A stretch of 37,181 nucleotides of DNA from Phenylobacterium sp. GTDB lineage: Bacteria > Pseudomonadota > Alphaproteobacteria > Caulobacterales > Caulobacteraceae. The DNA is taken from positions 1 through 37,181 of the forward strand of contig NZ_JANXWD010000022.1 in assembly GCF_025351295.1 (NCBI RefSeq), written 5' to 3'. The notes beneath the pieces were generated by a model. It saw only the letters and a list, made by a program, of their open reading frames with translations, was not told the origin of the DNA and did not search any database. Positions 30,144 through 37,181 of this stretch are shown here, piece by piece. How positions within the stretch are numbered: the stretch's first letter is position 1; each line of letters starts with the position of its first letter. A program made the position numbers and the translations under genes.

Positions 30144-31099
30144 TGCACGGCGCGGACCTCCCAACGAGGCCGTTCGGGCGTCCGCCTGATCCGACCGGTG
30201 CGTTCGGCGGCACGCTGGCGTCCCACTTCCATGGCGTGGAGAGCCTGCACGCGGCGACCGAGTGGCCCGACAACAACGTCTTCGCGGTGACGCGGCTGCG
30301 CTCGGATACCGGCCTGCCCGACCGCACCACGAGCGTGGTCAGCGAGCCTGCGTTGCACATCTCCGTCGCGATCCAACCGGTCGAGTTGCGCAGCTACGAG
30401 CTCTGGATCGACAACAAGGCGGTGAACGTCCCTTACATCCCGACCTATCACACCAGCCTGATGGATCTGGAGTCGGACCCGGTCTGTTGGGTCGGCAGCG
30501 GCTTCGACTACGTTCACTACCACCTGCCGCGGGCAGGCCTCGACGAGATCGCCGAAGAGCACGGTGTCACGCCCGTTGAGGCCTACCGCTTCACGATCTG
30601 CGAGAACGATACGGTCCTGGCTCAGCTCACCAAGCTGATCCTGCCGCATATCGGCGCGCCGGCGTGGACGCGCTCGCTGACCCTCGATCACTTCAGCCTG
30701 ATCCTCGGCGCCCATGTCTTACAGCACTATGCGGGCGTACTCCCACGGGCGCGCGTCGCACGCGGCGGGCTGGCGCCGTGGCAGAAGCGACGGGCCATGG
30801 AACTGATCCGCGCCAACCTCGACGGCTCACTGCGCCTGGCCGACTTGGCGCGCGAGTGCGGGCTTTCCGTCAGCCACTTCACCCGTTCGTTCAAGCTCAC
30901 CCTTGGCGTGTCGGCCCACCGCTGGCTGAATGAGCAGAGGGTCGAGATGGCCAAGGCTCTGCTGCTGGCGAGCAAGGCGCCCCTCGTGGAGGTGGCGATC
31001 CAGTCCGGCTTCTCAGACCAGTCGGCGTTCACGCGGACCTTCAGCAGCCTCGTGGGCGCGAGCCCGGGACGATGGAAGCGCGCCCACACCCGCCACTGA
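30140..31099 (+). CDS. AraC family transcriptional regulator (AraC-binding-like N-domain)
   Basis: Regulator of 319 residues. Residues about 25-190 form a sensing domain; VNVPYIPTYHTSLMDLESDP and GFDYVHYHLPRAGLDEIAEEHG are typical of the group found beside aldehyde, haloacid or quinone stress genes. The C-terminal HTH pair starts near 215: AMELIRANLDGSLRLADLARECGLSVSHFTRSFKLTLGVSAHRWL and VEVAIQSGFSDQSAFTRTFSSLVGASPGRWKR. Translation appears coupled to the leader ORF at 30111. It lies downstream of the SnoaL-like gene and upstream of an SDR remnant, hydrolase and ene-reductase, the likely regulated set. Confidence 0.93.
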   Translation: MMHGADLPTRPFGRPPDPTGAFGGTLASHFHGVESLHAATEWPDNNVFAVTRLRSDTGLPDRTTSVVSEPALHISVAIQPVELRSYELWIDNKAVNVPYIPTYHTSLMDLESDPVCWVGSGFDYVHYHLPRAGLDEIAEEHGVTPVEAYRFTICENDTVLAQLTKLILPHIGAPAWTRSLTLDHFSLILGAHVLQHYAGVLPRARVARGGLAPWQKRRAMELIRANLDGSLRLADLARECGLSVSHFTRSFKLTLGVSAHRWLNEQRVEMAKALLLASKAPLVEVAIQSGFSDQSAFTRTFSSLVGASPGRWKRAHTRH

Positions 31100-31214
31100 T
31101 CGCGACGGCCGGCGCAGGAAGTGAGCCGAAACCGCAAAAGCGGTCCTGAGCGCAAATACGTAAGGCTGCAGAATCCCCAGTCTCTACGCACGATCAGCGC
31201 CGCGGAGACCTCCC

Positions 31215-31325
31215 ATGCAGACAACCGGCAACACCCTCCCCATCACCGTCGCCGGCTACGGAATCGGCCGCAGATTGGCCAAGGCCACCGGCCTCGACGC
31301 CGGCCCGGCCCTCGGCTGCCCCTGA
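31215..31325 (+). pseudogene. decayed 5' end of an SDR gene
   Basis: ATG 31215 opens a 36-codon frame beginning MQTTGNTLPITVAGYGIGRR. Intact SDRs of the DltE/YbbO-like group open with MQTTGNT, then an ITGGGSGIGR cofactor loop. Here the loop is TVAGYGIGR, so two glycines are lost, and the frame soon ends with an unrelated-looking tail. The rest of the SDR is absent, replaced by the next gene two bases on. It is probably the remnant of a deletion that removed most of the SDR. Confidence 0.6.
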
Positions 31326-31356
31326 CATGCTTGCCGCAAGACATCAGGCCGCGACG

Positions 31357-31794
31357 ATGAACCCTCTCTCACATCACGACGCGGATGCGCCTGGCGCGCA
31401 ATGGCTCGAGGTGATCTCGCGACCGACCCTCCAGTCCTTCGCGCGCGCCTTCGTCGCCGAACCGCGGCTGGAGGCGGTCGTGATCGACAATCCTCTGGTG
31501 GGCGCCGGCGAGATCCGGCGGTTCTTCGTCGCTACGCGGGGCATGTACGAACAGATCGCCTTCGTCGCCGAGGCACGCTCGGCCGATCGGACCTGGCTGG
31601 AATGGGCCGGCCGGTTCTGCGGCATTGAAGTCAGCGGCGTCACTGTGCTGGCCCACGCGCCGAACGGCGCCATCGCGCGGATCCTGCTGCACCACTACCC
31701 GCGCGGCGCCCTGCTCGCCTTCTCGGTCGAACTCCATCGGCGGCTGCATCCCGCCCTGCCGACCCCCTCACCCCCTCGCAAATTTCACTCCTGA
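31357..31794 (+). CDS. NTF2-like family protein
   Basis: Protein of 145 residues starting MNPLSHHDADAPGAQWLEV; a start 30 bases upstream (31327) is possible and neither has a clear ribosome site. RPTLQSFARAFVAEPRLEAVVIDNPLVGAGEIRRFFVATRGMYEQIAF is the NTF2-like first half. WLEWAGRFCGIEVSGVTVLAHAPNGAIARILLHHYPRGALLAFS gives the later strands. Relatives often follow an SDR of the type whose remnant precedes it here, so the pair was probably one unit before the SDR was lost. Function unknown. Confidence 0.75.
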   Translation: MNPLSHHDADAPGAQWLEVISRPTLQSFARAFVAEPRLEAVVIDNPLVGAGEIRRFFVATRGMYEQIAFVAEARSADRTWLEWAGRFCGIEVSGVTVLAHAPNGAIARILLHHYPRGALLAFSVELHRRLHPALPTPSPPRKFHS

Positions 31795-31805
31795 AAGGAC
31801 ACTCC

Positions 31806-32561
31806 ATGACGACTTCGATCCGGCGGTTCTCCGCCTTGGCCGCCGCGGCGCTGCTCGCGACGACATCATTCGCGTCCCTGGCGCATGCCGCGCCGGCCAA
31901 GAACATCGTGCTGGTCCACGGCGCCTTCGTCGATGGATCCGGCTGGAGGGCGGTGGCCGATATCCTCACGAAGGACGGCTACAACGTCACCATCGCCCAG
32001 CCGCCGGAGACGTCGCTGGACGACGACATCGCGGCGACCAAGCGCCTGTTGGATGCCCAGGACGGCCCAACCGTGCTGGTCGGCCACAGCTACGGCGGCG
32101 CCATCATCTCCGGGGCGGGCGATCATACGAAGGTGAAGAGCCTCGTCTATGTCGCCGCGTTCCAACCCGACGTGGGCGAGAGCCTCGGGTCTCTCGCCGC
32201 CAGCATGCCGCCCGCCGGCACGCCGCTGAAGCCTTCGACCGATGGCTTCCTCTATATCGAACCAGCCGCCTTCCGCGCCGATTTCGCGGCGGACCTGCCG
32301 GCCGCTGAGACGAACTTCATGGCGCGCGCGCAGGTTGGCCTGTCGGTCAAGGCCGCGGGCGCTTCGGCCGGCCCGCCGGCCTGGAAGGCCAAGCCCAGCT
32401 TCGCCGTCGTGGCCACGCGCGACCGATCGATCAACCCCGACCTGGAGCGCTCGATGTACAAACGCGCCCACTCACAGGTCATTGAGATCGCGTCGAGCCA
32501 CGCGGTCTACATGTCCCATGCGGCGGAGGTCGCCGCCTTGATCGAAACGGCCGCGCAATAG
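31806..32561 (+). CDS. secreted alpha/beta hydrolase
   Basis: Protein of 251 residues with a cleavable signal peptide (about 1-28, FSALAAAALLATTSFASLAHA, cleavage after AHA), so periplasmic or exported. IVLVHGAFVDGSGWRAVADIL is the oxyanion region, LVGHSYGGAIISGAG has the nucleophile Ser (near 98), VVATRDRSINPDLE holds the acid and SSHAVYMSHAAEV the His. All three triad residues are present. The pattern is that of the EstC/salicylate-esterase-like hydrolases common beside AraC regulators. A ribosome site AAAGGA precedes the ATG. It sits in the AraC-linked gene run. Confidence 0.92.
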   Translation: MTTSIRRFSALAAAALLATTSFASLAHAAPAKNIVLVHGAFVDGSGWRAVADILTKDGYNVTIAQPPETSLDDDIAATKRLLDAQDGPTVLVGHSYGGAIISGAGDHTKVKSLVYVAAFQPDVGESLGSLAASMPPAGTPLKPSTDGFLYIEPAAFRADFAADLPAAETNFMARAQVGLSVKAAGASAGPPAWKAKPSFAVVATRDRSINPDLERSMYKRAHSQVIEIASSHAVYMSHAAEVAALIETAAQ

Positions 32562-32631
32562 GCCGGTCCGCAGGGGCCGCCGCCTCCCGCCGGCCCCTGC
32601 GGAACCCTTCCCCTGTCCCAAGGCGAAGCTC

Positions 32632-32754
32632 GTGACCCACGACGCCTCTACAGAAGCCGCACGCCGGTTCGTCATGTCCCTCTACGAGGGCGGCGAGCTG
32701 ACATTGCGCAGCAGATTCGCAGTCGCCTCCGCACCCTCAATCCAAGGCTCCTGA
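32632..32754 (+). pseudogene. possible small ORF or gene remnant
   Basis: GTG 32632 opens a 40-codon frame, ending three bases before the next gene. Its start THDASTEAARRFVMSLYEGGE looks like the first helix of an NTF2-like protein; the rest (RSRFAVASAPSIQGS) does not. There is no clear ribosome site. A remnant is more likely than a functional peptide. Confidence 0.25.
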
Positions 32755-32757
32755 ACA

Positions 32758-33264
32758 ATGACCCGGATTCTCAGCATGACGAAGATCGCAGCGCTCACCC
32801 TGAGCTGCCTCGCCGCGGCCATGCCGGCCGCTGCGGCCCAGCATCAGCTGACGGCGGCGGAAGCGCGCGTCATCGTGGCCCCCCTGTACGAGGCCCTCAA
32901 CGAGCCAACGAAGAAGGATGTGCCCGCGCTCCTCGCCAGGGCGACCAATCCCGACTACCACTCGTGCTCGACTGAAACAGACTGCCTTAACCGCAGCGAA
33001 CTCGCGGCACAGATCAGGGCATTCGGAGAGATCATCCCCGACCTGCACTGGAGGGTCCTGGACCTCTGGGTCGCTGGCGACCGGATCATCGTCCTCGGCC
33101 AGGCGACCGGCAGGCCGACCAAGACGTTCTTCGGCGTCGAGCCAACGGGCAAGGGCTTCACGACGATCGCTCTAGATTCCTTCGGCGTGACGAACGGAAA
33201 GCTCTCCTCGGCTTACCACATCGAAAATTGGGTCGCCGCCATCGCCCAGGTGCGGAACCGCTAG
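32758..33264 (+). CDS. secreted SnoaL-like (ester cyclase type) protein
   Basis: Protein of 168 residues with a signal peptide (about 1-27, LTLSCLAAAMPAAAA). The NTF2 fold is clear from IVAPLYEALNEPTKKDVPALLARATNPDYHSC, then IRAFGEIIPDLHWRVLDLWVAGDRIIVLGQATG and FFGVEPTGKGFTTIALDSFGV. PDLHW and GVEPTGK are the marks of the SnoaL/ester cyclase group. Export to the periplasm is unusual for cyclases of this type and implies a different role. It follows the secreted hydrolase and may act in the same compartment. Confidence 0.85.
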   Translation: MTRILSMTKIAALTLSCLAAAMPAAAAQHQLTAAEARVIVAPLYEALNEPTKKDVPALLARATNPDYHSCSTETDCLNRSELAAQIRAFGEIIPDLHWRVLDLWVAGDRIIVLGQATGRPTKTFFGVEPTGKGFTTIALDSFGVTNGKLSSAYHIENWVAAIAQVRNR

Positions 33265-33406
33265 CCGAAACGCCGCTCAGTTGACCCGCCCCTCCTTAAC
33301 CGTGCCCCAGGGCCGGGGCAGCGCAGGCCTTCCACCGAACCGCTCTGGATCCAGCCCCGACGGCGGCCGGACGCCGGAACCCCATGAACCCATACGGAGT
33401 CTCAAC

Positions 33407-34528
33407 ATGTCAAAGCTGCTTTCCCCGATCGAACTGGGCGGCGCATCGCTTTCCCATCGCGTGGTGATGGCGCCGCTCACGCGGTCCCGGTCCGACCAGC
33501 CCGGCGACGTACCGGGCCCGCTAATGGTGGAATACTACGCCCAGCGCGCCTCGAACGGCGGGTTGATTATCTCGGAGGGGACGACGGTCTCGCCTTCGGC
33601 CCGCGGCTGGTTCGGGGCGCCCGGCCTGTTCTCCACCGCGCAGGTTGAGGGATGGAAAAGGGTCACCGCAGCGGTGCACGCCAAAGGCGGGGTCATCTTC
33701 TCGCAGCTCTGGCACACAGGTCGCTCGTCGCACATTGAGGTGACCGGCGGCCCCTTACCCGTCTCCGCTTCGGTCAATCCGGCCTACTGGCAAGACCCGA
33801 CGCGCCGGACGTCCACGCCCAGCGGGTGGGTGCATCCGTCACCGCACCGCGCACTCGAAATTGGGGAGATCGCCGCCATCGTGGAAGACTATCGCCTGGC
33901 GGCCGAACGGGCGAAGGCGGCGGGTTTCGACGGGGTGGAGCTGCACGGCGCGAACGGCTACCTGATCGATCAATTCCTGCAGGACAACAGCAACCACCGG
34001 ACGGACGCCTATGGCGGCTCGATCGAGAACCGCGTGCGCCTTCTCCTTGAGGTCGTGGCGGCGCTGGTCTCGGTCTGGGGACCAAACCGAGTGGCGGTGC
34101 GGATCGGCCCGGCCGGCAAGTGGAACGACATGTCCGACAGCGAGCCGTACGCGCTCTTCAGCCATGTCGCCCGCCAGTTGAACCGGTTTGTCCTTGCCTA
34201 TCTGCACATCGTCGAGCCTCGGGTTCTCGGCAACGTGGTCGTGACGGCGGGCCAGGCGCCGGTCGCCACCGAGCAACTACGCAAGGTGTTCACCGGCAAA
34301 ATCATCGCTGCCGGCGGGTTTGAACCGGAGACCGCAGAGGCCATACTGCAAAACGGCGATGCCGATCTCGTCGCGTTCGGACGCTACTTCATCTCGAACC
34401 CCGATCTGCCGGCCAGAATCCGCAACGGTTGGCCGCTCGCTTCCTACGATCGGGACAGTTTCTACACTTTCGATGCGACGGGGTATGTCGACTACCCGCG
34501 CCACGAGGAGGTCGCGGTCCTGGCATAG
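33407..34528 (+). CDS. alkene reductase, Old Yellow Enzyme family (NemA-like)
   Basis: FMN-dependent ene-reductase of 373 residues; the start MSKLLSPIELGGASLSHR has GGAG upstream. The barrel begins with RVVMAPLTRSRS. The substrate-binding His-Asn pair is in ELHGANGYLIDQFLQDNSNHR, and YGGSIENRVRLLLEV follows. GGFEPETAEAILQNGDADLVAFGRYFISNPDLP is the FMN phosphate region. Members reduce the C=C bond of enones, maleimides and nitro-compounds and are induced by electrophiles. It ends the AraC-linked run, consistent with an electrophile or quinone response. About 150 bases without genes separate it from the IS66 end. Confidence 0.94.
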   Translation: MSKLLSPIELGGASLSHRVVMAPLTRSRSDQPGDVPGPLMVEYYAQRASNGGLIISEGTTVSPSARGWFGAPGLFSTAQVEGWKRVTAAVHAKGGVIFSQLWHTGRSSHIEVTGGPLPVSASVNPAYWQDPTRRTSTPSGWVHPSPHRALEIGEIAAIVEDYRLAAERAKAAGFDGVELHGANGYLIDQFLQDNSNHRTDAYGGSIENRVRLLLEVVAALVSVWGPNRVAVRIGPAGKWNDMSDSEPYALFSHVARQLNRFVLAYLHIVEPRVLGNVVVTAGQAPVATEQLRKVFTGKIIAAGGFEPETAEAILQNGDADLVAFGRYFISNPDLPARIRNGWPLASYDRDSFYTFDATGYVDYPRHEEVAVLA

Positions 34529-34679
34529 GGTCACCGCTACTGACCTCCCCGGTGAACGCAGTCGCATGCCCCGAAGCAGATCCGAGATCCGACCCTTCCA
34601 AAGGTCTCCACTGAGTCAGAACGCGACAATCAGCGGGCGTGAGACGGACGTCCGCTCTTCACACCCCGAACGGACGTTC

Positions 34680-34695
34680 GTAAGCGCTGTTCTCA
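34680..34695 (+). repeat. IS66 terminal inverted repeat, tnpC side
   Basis: GTAAGCGCTGTTCTCA, matching the other end in 13 of 16 positions. The tnpC stop codon (34693-34695) lies inside it. Confidence 0.85.
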
Positions 34696-36267
34696 GGCCA
34701 CGGCGCGGATAGGCGCCGCGTAGGCCCAGGGCAGGAGCTCGTCGAGGCGGCTGTTGGGATGGCCGTGGACGATGCGGGTGATGACGTTGGCCAGGTAGCC
34801 CTGAGGGTCGACGCCGTTCAGCTTGCAGGTCTCGATCAGCGAGGCCAGCACGGCCCAGTGTTCGCCGCCGCCATCGGAGCCGGCGAAGAGGGCGTTCTTG
34901 CGGTTGAGCGCGATGGGCCGGATGGTCCGCTCGACGATGTTGGAGTCGATCTCGACGCGGCCGTCATCCAGGAAGAGGCTCAGGCCCTCCCATCGGGCCA
35001 GCGCGTAGCGGATGGCCTCGGCGAGCTTGCCCTTCTGGCTGACGCGCTCGAGCTGGGCCTTTAGCCAGGCGTGGAGCGTGTCGATGGCCGGCCGGCTGCG
35101 CTCTTGGCGCACCCGCCTGCGCGCATCGGTGGCCTGGCCACGGATGTCGGCCTCGACAGCATAGAGCGATGCGATGCGTTCCAGGGCCTCGCTGGCGATC
35201 GGAGCCGGCCCGGCGGCGGCCAGCTCATAGAAGCGCCGCCGCACATGCGCCCAGCAGAAGGCCAGGCGGATGTCGCCCGCCTCGGCCAGCGGCCGGTAGC
35301 CGGCGTAGCCGTCCACCTGCAGCACACCCTTGAAGCCCACGAGGTGCGCCGCGGCGCGCTCGGCCTTGCGATCGGGCGCATAGACGTAGACCACGCCCGG
35401 CGGGTCGGGCCCGCCCCAGGGCCGGTCGTCGCGGGCGTAGGCCCAGAGCTGGCCGGTCTTGGTCCGGCCACGGCCAGGATCGAGCACCGGGGCGGTCGTC
35501 TCGTCGGCGAAGAGTTTGCCCGAGGCCTTCAGCCGCTCCAGCAGCCGGGTGTGCAGGGGCTTGAGCAGCCAGGCCGCCCGCCCGGTCCAGTCGGCCAGGG
35601 TCGAGCGGTCCAGGGCGATCCCCTGACGGGCGTAGATCTGGGCCTGGCGGTAGAGCGGCAAGTGGTCGGCGTACTTGGCGACGACGACATGGGCCACGGT
35701 CGCATCAGTCGGCAGTCCGCCCTCGATCAGCCGCGCCGGCGCAGGCGCCTGCACCACGGCTTCCTCGCAGGTCCTGCAGGCGTATTTGGGCCGGCGCACC
35801 ACCAGCACCCGCAGTTGCGCGGGCACGATGTCCAGCCGCTCGGCGACGTCCTCGCCGATCCGGTGCAGGCCGCCGCGGCAGCCCGGGCAGGTCTTGTCCT
35901 CTATGTCGACGACGGTCTCGATCCTGGGCAGGTGGGCCGGCAGCGATCCGCGGTTGGCCCGCCGCGTAGCGGCTCGCGCGGTCTTGGCGGCCGGCGCCGC
36001 GGACTCCGCCCCGGCCTCACCGGCGGCGATCTCCTGCTCGACCTCCTCCAGCCCCAGGGCCAGCTGGTCGCGATCCAGGGTCTCGGCGCGGCGGCCGAAG
36101 CGGTGGCGCTGCAAGGCCTTGATGATCTGGCGCAGGCGCTCGTTCTCGGCGTCGGCCTGGTCCTTGGCCTTCAGCGCCGCCGCGTGCTCGGCCCGCTCCT
36201 TCAGGAGCAGGGCCGTCAGCGTCTCGACATCTCTGGGAAGCGCCTGGGCCATGAGCGATCTGACCAT
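34693..36267 (-). CDS. tnpC: IS66 transposase TnpC (DDE)
   Basis: Transposase of 524 residues from ATG 36267; starts at 36294 (GTG) and 36252 are also possible. An N-terminal coiled coil (ALLLKERAEHAAALKAKDQADAENERLRQIIKALQRHRFGRR) precedes a zinc-finger-like region with CPGC and CRTC. The catalytic DDE residues are in GKLFADETTAP, VLQVDGYAGYRPLA and SNIVERTIRPIALNRKNALFAGSDGGGEHWA. CWAHVRRRFYELA and the IS66 C-terminal GYLANVITRIVHGHPNSRLDELLPW are the standard markers. The sequence is uninterrupted. Confidence 0.95.
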   Translation of the reverse strand: MVRSLMAQALPRDVETLTALLLKERAEHAAALKAKDQADAENERLRQIIKALQRHRFGRRAETLDRDQLALGLEEVEQEIAAGEAGAESAAPAAKTARAATRRANRGSLPAHLPRIETVVDIEDKTCPGCRGGLHRIGEDVAERLDIVPAQLRVLVVRRPKYACRTCEEAVVQAPAPARLIEGGLPTDATVAHVVVAKYADHLPLYRQAQIYARQGIALDRSTLADWTGRAAWLLKPLHTRLLERLKASGKLFADETTAPVLDPGRGRTKTGQLWAYARDDRPWGGPDPPGVVYVYAPDRKAERAAAHLVGFKGVLQVDGYAGYRPLAEAGDIRLAFCWAHVRRRFYELAAAGPAPIASEALERIASLYAVEADIRGQATDARRRVRQERSRPAIDTLHAWLKAQLERVSQKGKLAEAIRYALARWEGLSLFLDDGRVEIDSNIVERTIRPIALNRKNALFAGSDGGGEHWAVLASLIETCKLNGVDPQGYLANVITRIVHGHPNSRLDELLPWAYAAPIRAVA

Positions 36268-36321
36268 ATTCGAGCGGCCTTGTGGCGCCCCCACGTGCGG
36301 CCTGATTCACTTCGTCGCAGC

Positions 36322-36690
36322 CTACGCCGTGGCCTCCGGAGTTCGGGTCCGGCGCGTCTGCTGCACGCGCCGCCAGTCCAGGCCCTCCAGCAGGGCCGCG
36401 AGCTGCGCCGGCGTCAGCCGCATCACCCCATCCTGCACCTTCGGCCAGCTGAAGGCGCCTTGCTCGAGGGTCTTGGCCAGCAGCCACAGGCCCGTGCCAT
36501 CCCACCAGATCATCTTCACCCGGTCGGCCCGCTTGGCCCGGAAGACGTAGACCACGCCCGAGTAGGGATCCTTCAGCAGCTGATCCTTCACCAGCGCGGC
36601 CAGCCCGCCCATGCCTTTGCGGAAGTCCACCGGGCGGGTCGCGACCAGTACGCGCACCGAGGCCGGCGGCCCCGCGAAGGCCGGGATCAC
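36322..36690 (-). CDS. tnpB: IS66 accessory protein TnpB
   Basis: Protein of 122 residues with GTG start overlapping the tnpA stop (GTGA, 36687-36690). VLVATRPVDFRKGMGGLAALVKDQL, GVVYVFRAKRADRVKMIWWDGTGLWLLAKTLEQGAF and RLTPAQLAALLEGLDW are the IS66 Orf2 signatures; it is needed for transposition but its biochemical role is not known. Its first codons (MIPAFAG) share a 15-base string with the REP arm at 19005-19019, an oddity recorded as a finding. Confidence 0.95.
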   Translation of the reverse strand: MIPAFAGPPASVRVLVATRPVDFRKGMGGLAALVKDQLLKDPYSGVVYVFRAKRADRVKMIWWDGTGLWLLAKTLEQGAFSWPKVQDGVMRLTPAQLAALLEGLDWRRVQQTRRTRTPEATA

Positions 36691-37103
36691 CGCACAGCCT
36701 TCAGCGCCTTGATCACCGCCGCCACGGTCTTGGCTTCCGCGCCCCGGCGCACGCGGACCACGACGCCGTCGATCTCCAACTCGATGTCGCCGCGCCCGAT
36801 CCGCGCCGGCCTCGGCCGCGCCCGCTCAACCTTCGCAGGCGCCTCGACCAGCGCCGGCACGAAGGTCATCTGCGGCTCAGGCTCCGGAATCCGCATCCCG
36901 CGCCGCCACCCGAACAGTTGCTGCGGACGGATGTCGTGTCGCCGCGCCACGTTCGACACCGTCGCACCGGGCGCCAGACTCTCCTCGACGATCCGCGCCT
37001 TGTCGTCGCTCGACCAGCGCCGCCGCCCAACCACGCCCGTCAGCACCTCCAGCCGGCGAACCTGCACCGGCTTAGGGTCAAGCGTAGGGTCAAATCCAGA
37101 CAT
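36687..37103 (-). CDS. tnpA: IS66 protein TnpA (HTH)
   Basis: Protein of 138 residues. The helix-turn-helix lies in RRRWSSDDKARIVEESLAPGATVSNVARRHDIRPQQLFGWRRGM (about 26-70), the pattern shared by IS3/IS66 OrfA proteins. The C-terminus GDIELEIDGVVVRVRRGAEAKTVAAVIKALKAV is typical of IS66 TnpA. It is the first gene of the element, starting 78 bases from the right inverted repeat, where the promoter must lie. Confidence 0.94.
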   Translation of the reverse strand: MSGFDPTLDPKPVQVRRLEVLTGVVGRRRWSSDDKARIVEESLAPGATVSNVARRHDIRPQQLFGWRRGMRIPEPEPQMTFVPALVEAPAKVERARPRPARIGRGDIELEIDGVVVRVRRGAEAKTVAAVIKALKAVR

Positions 37104-37165
37104 GAAACGATCCGCCCAAGGGGATCGTCACCATCACCGGCCACCCCGCTCAGGGGAAGGTGGGG

Positions 37166-37181
37166 TCAGGACGGCGCTTAC
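37166..37181 (-). repeat. IS66 terminal inverted repeat, tnpA side
   Basis: Reads GTAAGCGCCGTCCTGA on the minus strand from the last base of the window, matching the tnpC-side end in 13 of 16 positions. Confidence 0.85.

Larger units (their letters stand above)
34680..37181 (-). mobile_element. complete IS66 family insertion sequence
   Basis: Three IS66 genes in the order tnpA-tnpB-tnpC on the minus strand lie between terminal inverted repeats starting GTAAGCGC. The left end is 34680 and the right end is the last base of the window. The length is 2502 bases, normal for the family. IS66 elements duplicate 8 bases of target; the left copy would be GGACGTTC at 34672-34679. The right copy lies outside. 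All three reading frames are intact, so the element may be active. Confidence 0.92.

Noticed and set aside
34529..34679. Short ORFs between the ene-reductase and IS66
   Set aside because: No ribosome site or family resemblance; treated as intergenic sequence interrupted by the IS.

Overview
The window is high-GC DNA from an alphaproteobacterium, most likely a Caulobacterales member close to Phenylobacterium or Caulobacter. This placement is an inference from the mix of TonB receptor, SDR, NTF2-like, MarR and RTX genes and from dispersed palindromic repeats of a type common in that order. No rRNA, tRNA or CRISPR array was seen. IS sequence sits at both edges: the C-terminal tail of an IS481-type transposase at 1-105 and a complete IS66 element ending on the last base (34680-37181).

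From 102 to about 19000 lies a dense catabolic and uptake island. A minus-strand operon (4806 to 102) encodes an MFS transporter, SDR, NTF2-like protein, carboxymuconolactone decarboxylase-like protein, DUF3237 protein and enoyl-CoA hydratase. It is divergent from an SDR at 4943. A second minus-strand operon (9400 to 5953) encodes a TonB-dependent receptor, an NTF2-like protein and a glutathione transferase. A VOC protein gene (9681-10307) is divergent from a tightly coupled four-gene operon (10463-14425). That operon encodes an APH-fold kinase, an enolase paralogue with altered active-site residues, a D-2-hydroxyacid dehydrogenase, and an alpha/beta hydrolase whose nucleophile serine is alanine. 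Dehydrogenase, kinase and enolase together recall the hydroxypyruvate to glycerate to 2-phosphoglycerate to PEP segment of the serine cycle, which suggests an analogous route for a different acid. A zinc MetE-like methyltransferase, a MarR regulator, an FMN reductase and another alpha/beta hydrolase follow.

Two short palindromes recur in the promoters of this island. GTCAA-N5-TTGAC occurs three times, each time over a TTGAC -35-like box of a minus-strand gene. TTAG-N4-CTAA occurs four times, including at the marR promoter and just before the kinase gene. They suggest two layers of shared regulation, with MarR as the likely ligand of the second site.

From 19.1 to 23.4 kb come more ordinary genes: a Tat-exported DUF882 peptidase, an MHS-family transporter, CsbD and the ribosome-associated ABC-F protein EttA. 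From 23.4 to 26.2 kb are two tandem RTX calcium-binding proteins preceded by a degraded third copy of their shared N-terminal domain. An MFS exporter and an unrecognised acidic/arginine-rich protein follow. From 28.5 to 34.5 kb are two AraC regulators, one with a ten-codon leader ORF, several NTF2/SnoaL-like proteins, a decayed SDR start, a secreted alpha/beta hydrolase and an Old Yellow Enzyme reductase, ending at the IS66 element.
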